From Pelagophyceae sp. CCMP2097 (Eukaryota; Sar; Pelagophyceae): a stretch of 64,000 nucleotides of DNA. Shown here one piece after another: positions 1 to 7,998 of this stretch (position 1 is the first letter of the stretch; each line of letters starts with the position of its first letter). The translations under genes and the position numbers were made by a program. The DNA is taken from NCBI GenBank assembly GCA_026770575.1, contig MU657185.1, positions 387,423-451,422 of the forward strand, in the 5' to 3' direction. The notes below the pieces were generated by a model. The model was not told where the DNA came from. It searched no databases and saw only the letters and a list, made by a program, of their open reading frames with translations.

Positions 1-1
1 G

Positions 2-196
2 TACGACCTCAAACCTGCAGACGTCGCAGAGTGGTTCGCCACCGTCGAGTGGTCCTGCCTGCCGCACGCGCCCAAGGAGACGCTCCGATTCGTCGCAGAG
101 GCGCTGCTCGACGCCAACATCCTCGAGAAGCACCACTTGGAAGTGCCCTACGACCAACTCGTCGCCAAGGGCCACACGAAAGACCAACCCATATAA
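2..196 (+). CDS. C-terminal fragment of an unknown protein
   Basis: An open frame runs in from the left edge of the window and ends at TAA (194-196). It encodes about 64 residues, rich in Trp, Glu and Leu (for example ADVAEWFATVEW and EALLDANILEKHHLEV). The predicted helical pattern is loosely reminiscent of a SAM-type helical domain, but the fragment is too short to name. Codon use is GC-rich like the neighbouring genes, which supports it being real coding sequence. The start lies outside the window. Confidence 0.5.
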   Translation, partial: YDLKPADVAEWFATVEWSCLPHAPKETLRFVAEALLDANILEKHHLEVPYDQLVAKGHTKDQPI

Positions 197-417
197 TTAA
201 GCAGACTAGGGCACCTCGATGGCTTCGCTAAAATTTTGAGGCGTCATCCGCGGCCGAGTCAGTCAGGCAGAGTCGTCGACGTATACGCGCACGCGCGCCG
301 ACGTATACGCGTAGGCGCCAAGCATACGCATACTCGTGGACGTATACGCTTCCATTTGAGCCCCCGGGGCGCTTCAGCGGCGCTCGCTTGGGCTCCCGCT
401 GGTCGGGCGCGCCGCGG

Positions 418-1274
418 ATGGCGGCGGTGGCGCTGCGGCAGTTCGGCGTGGGTCTGGGCGGCGGCGCGTGCATCGGTCTCGTGGGCTGGGGCGGCGGCCA
501 GGTCATCATCCCCTCGCTGGCGCACCCGGCGGTGGGTGGCCTCTCGCAGCTGCAGGCCTCGGCGAGCTCGCTCTTCGGCCTCTCCTTCTCCGCGACGGCC
601 GGTGCGGCCACGTTCGCGCGCGACGGCGCCTGTGACTTCCGCCTCGCCGCTTTGATCGCCGTGCCCTCGGTCGTCGGCGCGCGCTGCGGCGTGCTCGTGG
701 CGCGCAAGCTCTCGGGCGAGAACCTCGCCCTCGTCTTCGACGGCCTCTCGACGCTCCTGCTGCCGGCGCACCTCGCCGTCCAGCACTACGCCTTGCAACT
801 CAAGGCCAAGGATGAGGCCAGCGCCGTCGGCACGGCGGCCTTTGGGTTTGCCTCGGGGATGCTCTCCGCGATCATGGGCGTCGGAGGCCTGCCCGTCATC
901 ATCTCGTATCTCACGTGAGACCCGACGCAACTGTGGCGCCGACGTTGCTGGGCCAGCAGCTCGAGGATCGTAGGATCGCGACGCCGCTGCCGCACCACCT
1001 GGTGCAGGGCACGGCCATGTGCGCCGTCGCGCCCGCCGTCGTCACGTCGGCGGTGTCGCACGCCTGGAACGGCAACGTGCCCTTCCGTGCCGCGCTGTGC
1101 ACGTCCGCCGGCTGCCTTTTGGGCTCGGTGGCCGGCGCCGACGTCGCTTTGCGGCTCAGCGAGGACCAGCTCCGCTACGCCTACTCCGCCAGCCTCGTCG
1201 TCCTCGGCGGCCGCAGCGCCATCGCGACCATGTTCGGAATGTATAGGAAGATCCAAAAGAGAAAGCTAACATGA
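418..1274 (+). CDS. TauE/SafE-family membrane transporter
   Basis: Predicted anion exporter of the sulfite exporter TauE/SafE family, an integral membrane carrier. Exons are 418-914 and 974-1274; the 59-nt intron (GTGAGACC...GTAG) joins SYLT to IATPLPHHL and gives 265 aa. The family signature GWGGGQVIIP lies near the N-terminus and a second glycine-rich half-repeat, MGVGGLPVIISYL, just before the splice, as expected for the two-fold repeat of the family. Several hydrophobic stretches are consistent with about 6-8 membrane segments. An in-frame ATG at 388 would add 10 residues; the one at 418 leads directly into the first hydrophobic segment. The substrate (sulfite, sulfonate or another anion) cannot be told from sequence. 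An upstream exon cannot be excluded. Confidence 0.8.
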
Positions 1275-1642
1275 CTTTGGGCAGTCGTCGGGAAAGATCT
1301 TGGAGGGTCTGTCGTGCCGCGTGCGAGGTCGTCACTTGATCCCACCGGGACCCTCCCGAGCCGGTGAGGATGCTGTGCATTGGCGTGTCCTGGGGTGGAC
1401 CTTGAGGAGTCTGTCGTCTCGAGGAGACTGGGTCCCCGCAATCCCGCGATCCCGCGATCTCGACACCGTCCAAATTCGGACACGACCCTCGTCGAAATGA
1501 ATCCCAGAAGATTTGTTGACGTCCAGAGAAGTTGTTGACGTCTTCCTAGTGGCAACGCGGACTCGGAGCCGAGCTCTCGATCGAGATCTCGCGAGCTCGG
1601 ATGGCCTGAGCGGCGCGCGCGCGCGACCGCCCCGTCGGTGGG
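1275..1642. other. Intergenic region, no gene recognised
   Basis: The space between the TauE-like gene and the IQ/WW gene. It holds a run of short motifs such as cccgcgatcccgcgatctcg and several gagac/ggtc-type words that recur in non-coding parts of this window. Open frames here have no protein-like composition. Confidence 0.4.
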
Positions 1643-4600
1643 ATGCTGTACGGCGGCCACCTGAGCGGCGAGCTGCGGCCGCTGACGTCGTCGCAGAGCC
1701 GCGTCTCCTTCGCCGCCGACGCCGGCGCCGCGCCCGCGCCCCACGCGCGGCGGCCGGCGACGACGCGCGCGACGCTGCCCGGCGCGCTGCCGCTCGTGCG
1801 CATGCCGGCGGTGACGTCCAAGGCGGCGCTCGAGTTCTCGCTCGCGGCGTCGGGCATATCGACGCGCGACGCCGCCGACCACCTGCGCAGGCAGGCGGCG
1901 CAGCAGGCAACGCTGCTCTCGAAGAAGTACGGCCTCTCGCCGGCGGCAGCGGCGGAGATGGGCCTCGACCCCGCGCCCGAAGCGAAGGGCCTGCGGCGGA
2001 CGGCGTCGTTGCCGGGCATGGACGACGCCGACGGCGGCGCGGCGGCGGCCGAGACCAACGTCTTCGAGGAGCGCATGCGCGCGCAGCTGGCGCGGCTGCC
2101 GCCCGTGCGGCGGCCGGGCGCCAACCCGACGCTGCGCGGTCACGCGCGGTCGCGCGGCCGACGGCAGAAGCAGGGCAAGGCGCGGCTAAGGGACGTTTCC
2201 GACGTCGACGCGCTTCGCCTCGAGCTCGCGCGCGCAGAGGCCAAGGTCCGTGCCTCCCTCGCCGCCCTGCCCGACGATTGACCCTCTGACGCCACAGACG
2301 TTGCAATTCGCGGCAGCGGTGCGGGGCGACCTCGGCTCCGCGGCGCGGCTCGTGGGCCCGCAGGCGAGCGCGAGCCGCGCGGCTGCGGCGACGTACATGC
2401 AGACGATGGGCCTCGACCTGCTGCAGCGCACGATCGCGCGCATGGTCTCGAGCCGCGTCAGGGCGGCGCTAGCCCACTGGCGCGCCACCGTCGCGGCTGC
2501 GCTCGCGGCCGAGGCGGCGGCGCTGAGCCTCCGGCGGCACGCGGCGCTGGCGATCTGGCACCGCCTCGACGCGGCCCTTCGGAGGCTCGTTTTCGCGAAC
2601 TTTGCGCGGTGGCGCGTCGAGGCCAACGCGGCGTCGTCGGGCGCCGCGCGCGACGCCATGGCCCTCGCCGCGGTGACCATGGAGCGCGCCGCGCGCGGCC
2701 ACGCGGCGCGCAACGAGCGCCGCCGGCGCGCGGCGGCGGCGGCATTGAGTCGCCGGCGCGCCGCGGCCACCGCGCTCCAAGTCGTCTCCCGCGGCGCCGC
2801 GGCGGCGAGGCGCTTCAAGAGGCTGCGCCTGGCGCAGCAGCAAAGCACCGCGGCGACGCGCATCCAGGCGACGGCGCGCGCGCGAGCGTCGCGGCGCGGC
2901 GCGACGACTGAGCGCGCGCGGCGGTCCGAGACGGCGTCGGCGATATCGCTGCAGCGCGTCGCCCGCGGCCGCCGCGGCCGCGCGTCCGCGCGGGGCGTGC
3001 GCTTGGAAAAGCGCCGGCGCCGCGCCGCGTCGATGATCCAAAACGCGGTGCGCGGCCGCCGCGCGCACCGGCGCACACTCGTGCTCCGCCGCTACAAGCT
3101 CGAGCGCGACGCGGCCACGCTCGTCCAGAAGTACGCGCGCGGCGGCGCCGCGCGCGACGCCGTCGAGCTTCTCGAAATCGCGCGCGCGAAGCAGCGCGCC
3201 AGCGAAGGCGCCGCGGCGCTGCGGCTCCAGAAACGCGCCCGCGGCTTGCTCGCGCGCCGCGTCCACGGCAGGCTGCTGCGCGCGTTCCACGCGAAGCGCG
3301 CTGCCGAGGCGCGCGGGGCCACGGGTCCGCAGCGCGCCGCGCGCGGCCGCCTCGCGCGAATGCGCGTGCGCGGCCTGCGTTTGGCGCGCGACGCTCGCCT
3401 CGTCGAGGCCGCGCGCCTCGTCGTCGAGATGTGGGCCGACGACGAAGGTCGCTTCTCGTACTACGACGAGGGCGCGCGCACCGTCGCCTGGGAGCCGCCA
3501 CCGACGGGCTACGTGCGGCGCGACGGCATGCTCGTCCTTGGCGACGGCCGCGTCGCTGACGACCCTTTGAACGTCCTCGGCGACGCCGAACGAGCGCAGT
3601 CCGCCGCCGACGCCGCCGCGGAGCAGCTCTTCGGCATCCTCGCCGCGCGCGTCCAGCAGCCCCTCGCCGACGTCCAGGACTTTTTGCGCCAAAGGCTCCT
3701 CCTCGACGACGGCGACGTCCGCGCCGTGCGAGACGACCGCTTCGACGCCATGTGCGTCGCCGTCGCCGACATCGCAGACGGCCTCCACGGCGCCGGCCGC
3801 CTCGGCAAGCCGGGCGCGCGGCCGCGAGCCATCGAGGCCGACGGCGGATACTCGCTTCGAGACGCCAGCCACGAATTCGCGCTCGGCTCGGCGGGCGGCG
3901 GCGCGCTCGAGGGCGGGTACGACTCTGGCGGATGGGACGAGCAGGGCACCGTCACCACGGCCGCCGCGGGCCAGTGGGAGGAGTTTGCCGACGAGGTGGG
4001 CAGCCCGTACTATTACAACCACCAGACCGGAGAGTCCACGTACGACGCACCGCCGCAAGGTGCGTCGCTGCCTCGGCTGGGATCCTCGTCGGGCTGATGC
4101 CGATGGTAGGCGCGTCCGGCGCCGAGGAGCCGGCGGCTTGGACACAGCATCAGGACGACGCCGGCGAGCAGCGACCCGCGTCCGCGACGTGCAGAAGCCG
4201 CGGAGAGACCGGATGCGGCCCCGAATGCGGTCCCGGAGACGGTCCCGGAGGGGCTCAAGGACAGTCCATCGACGGTCCAAGAGGCGGTTCTCGAGGCGGT
4301 CCCGGAGACTTTCGAGGGCCCCTTTCGAGGGATTGAAAAGGGGGCGTCCACCTCACCCCCACGTCGCGCTCGCCTCGAAAAGGGACCGGGTCGGACTTTG
4401 TGGACCCGGGGGCTGGAGAAAGCACCGCAGAGGACGCTGCAAGGGTCCCGGAGACGTTTGCAGCAGCCGTCGACGGTTCGTTTGCAGCAGCCGTCGACCC
4501 TTCAGAGACGGTCCCGGAGACGGGCCCGGAGACGGTCCCAGAGACGGGCCCGAAAGCGGGGCCCGGAGGCGGGCCCGGAGGCGGTCCGTCTCCGGGCCCA

Positions 4601-5314
4601 GAGGCTACCCCAGAGATGGTCCCTTTCGACGGTCCCTTTCGACGGCCCAGTGCCTTTCGACGGCCCTGTTCGACGGAGGTCCCTTTGCCAGTCCAAGAGG
4701 CGCCCCCCGGCGACGGCCGCGGCCGCGGGGGGGGGCGCGAGCGGCAGTCCCGGAGATGCCACGTCGTGGTGGGGTCGCGGAAGCGGCCGCTTGGGGGGGC
4801 TGCCTCAAGCGGTGTTCTTGAGGTCTCGAGGACCGTCGAGAGGTCTTCGAGAGGCCGTCGAGAGGTCTTCGAGAGGCCTCACTCACGATTGCCCTGAAGA
4901 CGGTCTCGAGACGGTCCGAAAAGACTGACCCAAGACTGCCTCGAGACGGTCCTAAAGGCGGTTCTCTATAGGTGGGTCCTAAAGGCGGTTCTCTATAGGT
5001 GGTACTGGTACAACGCCGCGAGTGGCGCCGCGCAGTACGAGACGCCCGCCGAGATGGAATACGCCGGCCAGTACGACGCGAGCCAGTACGGCGACGAGAC
5101 GCAGGGCGGCTACGAGACGCAAGGCTACGAGACTCGAGGCTACGAGACGCAGGGCGACGAAACGCAGGGCGACGAAACGCAAGGCTACGACTACGCCGAC
5201 GACGCGCCGGCGCCGCAGTTGGAGGCCGAGTGGGCGCAGTATCAGGACGAGGACGGAAATTGGTACAACCACAACCGAAGCACGGGCGAGTCGTCGTACG
5301 ACGACGTCGGGTGA
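1643..5314 (+). CDS. IQ-motif and WW-domain protein
   Basis: Predicted 891-aa protein with exons 1643-2245, 2298-4054 and 4999-5314. The first intron (52 nt) is GT-AG. The second (944 nt) fits the reading frame only with a GC donor (GCAAGGTGCG at 4055). Residues from about 340 to 590 are arginine/alanine-rich with repeated IQ-like units (IQATARARASRRG, IQNAVRGRRAHRR), expected to bind calmodulin-like light chains. WW-type modules follow: one at MWADDEGRFSYYDE, one at EEFADEVGSPYYYNHQTGES, one at WYWYNAASGAAQYETP and one at GNWYNHNRSTGESSYDD. Between the last two lies a Gly-Tyr/Asp-Glu-Thr-Gln pentapeptide repeat. IQ plus WW architecture occurs in cytoskeletal and ciliary scaffold proteins, so such a role is plausible, but no orthologue is recognised. 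The second intron is packed with repeats and has a duplicated acceptor. Confidence 0.7.
4055..4998 (+). repeat. Repeat-packed 944-nt intron
   Basis: This inferred intron of the IQ/WW gene is almost entirely built from degenerate copies of a 12-18 bp word related to cggtcccggagacgg and to tttcgacgg or tcgagaggtctt, in one orientation. That explains the long spurious open frames in all phases. It is far longer than the usual 45-150 nt introns here. Related gagacggtc words occur in other introns (49093-49138 and 50337-50483), so it may derive from a dispersed intron-associated element. Confidence 0.55.
4948..5001 (+). repeat. 27-bp tandem duplication of a splice acceptor
   Basis: Two adjacent exact copies of a 27-bp unit containing ggttctctataggtg. 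Each copy carries its own CTATAG acceptor (ending at 4971 and 4998). As 27 is a multiple of three, both acceptors give the same downstream frame and differ by nine residues. Confidence 0.8.
5090..5182 (+). repeat. Coding pentapeptide repeat (GYETQ/GDETQ)
   Basis: Six near-identical 15-bp units encode GDETQ or GYETQ/R between the third and fourth WW-like modules of the IQ/WW protein. Probably a flexible acidic linker produced by slippage. Confidence 0.8.
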
Positions 5315-5659
5315 ACGCCAAGGGCATAAATGTAATGTGTGTGCGTCTATCGCCGACGCGCCTCAAAGGGAGTGCGAGGGAGGGCTCTTCTGCAGATATC
5401 ACGCCCGACGGACCCCGGAGGCGGGCGCGGCGGCGGAATCCCGCAGGCGCGCCACTGTTTCATTGTCTGTGACACGGTCGAATCCTGCATAGAAGGAAAC
5501 AGGGTCTTTTGGAGGCGAGCTCCTGCCATCGGCCAGGGCGCGTTCGATCCGTGGATCAAGAACATTGCAATAGTTTGACCTCGCACACCTTAGATTAGAC
5601 CTCGTACTTTTGACACAAACCGCCCCTCTTGGATCAAGTCGCCGTCCAAATCGTTGTCT
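5315..5659. other. Intergenic region, no gene recognised
   Basis: The convergent 3' space between the IQ/WW gene (plus) and the minus-strand gene ending at 5660. Short open frames exist on both strands but none looks protein-like. No repeats of note. Confidence 0.4.
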
Positions 5660-7032
5660 TCAGACTCGAGGGCGGGGAGTGACTGGCGCGGCGAGCCAAG
5701 TGCAGCCGGGGGGCTGTATAAGAGCGACTGCTCGTATAGTTACAACCTGCGTCAACGGTGGTTGTATTGCATCAGCGCCGTCACTTTCATGTGCATGTGT
5801 GCATCTCGGAGATTCGGCGTTCCGTGCTTCTGCCTCGAGAACCGTTTCTCTCAAGCAAGCCAGCCAGGCGGCTAGACTTGGCAGTCGGAGGCGGTCAAAG
5901 GGCGTGTCTTCGCGGAGAAGCGCGAGCTGCTCGGCGTTGGGTATGCCACCGAGGCATTCGTCCGTGTCGAGGTGGCTCGACCAGGCCGCGAGCGGCACAT
6001 CTTGCGCGCTTAGCTCTTCGGGCTCGGCCGCGGGCCAGTAGAGGAAGGCTCGTTGTTCGCCACCATCGGGCCGGCGCAGCACGGGAACGATGACGGTCGC
6101 CTCGGGCGCGCATCTTGCGGCGACCGAGCTCAGGAAGCCCGGTATGTGCTTGTACGCCTTTGTTCGGCGTTAAAGAGTCGATGCTCGATTGAGATGTGGG
6201 CATGGTTGACGCGCCACGATTCGCGAGGGTCTCACCTCCAGCATGTATACGGCGGGGAAGCGGTAGTAGTCGAGGACGATTTCGTCAATGAGCACATCTT
6301 CAGCGTTGAGCTCTTTAAAGAAATTCTTGCCGCCGCGCCTAGGGTGTGGGTGAACCTTTACCCCGAGAACTGGCGGACTCACGATGAGAATTGGTGGCAG
6401 TAATGGCTGCGGCGTGTTTCGAGGTCCGTTGGAGCTTGGCTACCTGCAAATCGGTAACGTCAACCATACCGAGGACCAGGATGTTGCGCTTCTGCGAAGC
6501 TTCCGTCTTGAGCCGCTTCTGGCCCATCTTGGTGGCACTGGTGCTATTGGCCGAGTCGCGGGGAGGTGCATCCTCGGCAGCGACGTTGAGCTTGATCCGC
6601 TCGTCGGGTGGCGGCGCCGCTGCCCGCATGCGCGCCTTTTCGTCGTCCAACTCGGCGGTCCCGCTCGACGGCCGCGCGCTTCTCCTCGAGCGTGGCTTCT
6701 CCGCGCGCGAGCTTCTCGTCGACTTGTCGCATCAAGGCCACGCGGTCGTCTTGGAGCGCCTCCCGGTCCTTTGCGAGCAGGGCCTGCGACGGAATCTTGT
6801 CTAAAAAGGACATGGCCGAGCTCGGGCTCAGGGATGATGTGCACGTCGGGTTGCACCTTGGGAAGATGGGAGCCGCCCGTCTTCGGCTTCACTGAAAGAC
6901 ACCGGTTCGGACCATCTCGGCATCAAAGGCCCGCTCGAGGGCGCAGAGCGCAGAGGCGTGCGCCGCGTGAGTGCGCCGGACGGTTGCGAGGGCGCCGAGC
7001 GCGGCGGTGAAAGCGGTCGCGGGGGCCGCCAT
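5660..7032 (-). CDS. Unknown protein with Rossmann-like segment
   Basis: Minus-strand gene with inferred exons 7032-6903, 6800-6383, 6312-6236 and 6148-5660. The first part is a charged helix (QDDRVALMRQVDEKLARG). A possible Rossmann or methyltransferase-like stretch follows: RNILVLGMVDVTDLQVAKL, then LIDEIVLDYYRFPAVYML, then PGFLSSVAARCAPEATVIVP. The order beta-strand, acidic loop, beta-strand would suit a SAM-dependent methyltransferase, but no family is recognised. Near 6662 the frame must shift by +1 nucleotide in a GC run (ERDR to ELDDEKARM); with that shift the splice phases of all exons agree. This could be a sequencing error or a genuine lesion. The exact C-terminus is uncertain. Confidence 0.45.
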
Positions 7033-7209
7033 CCTCCTCCGAGCGGTCGAGCTTCGATACAATTGTATCGCGGAACTGTTTGAGATTCGTTCGGAATTTT
7101 GGAGAGGGCTCCCCAAACTTTTAAAACGCAATCTCACCGGCTCTTTCGGCCGTTGGGTCAAGCTACGTCTCCTTGAAGTCTCTTCGCCGTACCCCACACT
7201 TCCCGCACG

Positions 7210-7757
7210 ATGAAGTTTGCCGCTGTCTTCCTCATGGCCGTGTCGGCGTCGGCGTTCGCGCCGGTGGTCCGCACGCGGCCCATGGTCGCGCCGCTCTTCG
7301 CGGTGGACGTGGAGCAGAAGCTCAAGGAGATTGTCGCTGAGCAGCTCGGCGTCGAGCAGTCCAAGGTCACCATGGACGCCTCGTTCGCGTCCGACCTCGG
7401 CGCCGACTCGCTCGACGTCGTCGAGATGGTCATGAAGATCGAGGAGGAGTTCGGCGTCGAGCTCCCGGACGTACTAACAAGCCGCGTCCGCAAGACCCCC
7501 CGCGCCTTGCCTGCATTGGAGAGGCCGCAAAGGCGCGCAATCGAGAGGCGATATTTTCCACGGCGCCCGCGGCCGGGGGGCGTCCCGACGCGCCGAAAAT
7601 GCCCTCCGCGCGGCGGGGCGCCGACCGCGGGTCAAGATTTTTAGTTGAACTACGGCCGCGCGCGGCTTTTGCGCACCCGCCGCTGCCGTAGGAGCGCGCC
7701 GAGGAGGTGCAGAACCTCAAGGACGCCATCCGCGTCGTCAAGGAGCTCATGGCTTAG
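7210..7757 (+). CDS. Plastid acyl carrier protein
   Basis: Carries growing acyl chains on a 4'-phosphopantetheine arm in type II fatty acid synthesis, here in the plastid stroma. Exons 7210-7470 and 7692-7757 give 108 aa. The N-terminus is a hydrophobic signal peptide ending in SASAFAP, the ASAFAP-type motif of stramenopile plastid preproteins, followed by a short transit-like stretch ([13 protein letters not shown]). The mature part starts near [17 protein letters not shown]. The prosthetic-group serine is Ser67 in [10 protein letters not shown]. The 221-nt intron starts GTACTAAC and ends CCGTAG. It lies between VELPD and the final helix [19 protein letters not shown], restoring the canonical C-terminus. 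Without splicing, the frame runs on into a basic, unrelated tail. Confidence 0.95.
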
Positions 7758-7998
7758 ACCGGAGGCGCCGCCCGCCCTCGACGCTCGACGCCGATGTCAC
7801 ACACGTGCAGGCCAAATGTCAAATGACCCGAGAAACACCTAACGGACTTCTCCGGGACGCGCGGAGGCCTGCGAACCGGTTCGGCCCGTCACCGGGTGGG
7901 GTGGGAGGTCTGTCGCCAAAGCCGTCCAAAGTACTAGTCGACTTGCATTTTCGAATTTTGACTTTTCGTTCTGTGAGAATCCGAAAGAGTGAAACCCG

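Noticed and set aside
1513..2289. A 258-aa plus-strand frame overlapping the IQ/WW gene start
   Set aside because: Composition is Arg-rich antiphase; the frame starting at 1643 joins by a clean intron to the IQ region.
2469..4280. A 603-aa minus-strand open frame opposite the IQ/WW gene
   Set aside because: It mirrors the codon bias of the plus-strand gene, has no recognisable domain and is Arg/Ala-rich; the plus strand has IQ and WW motifs.
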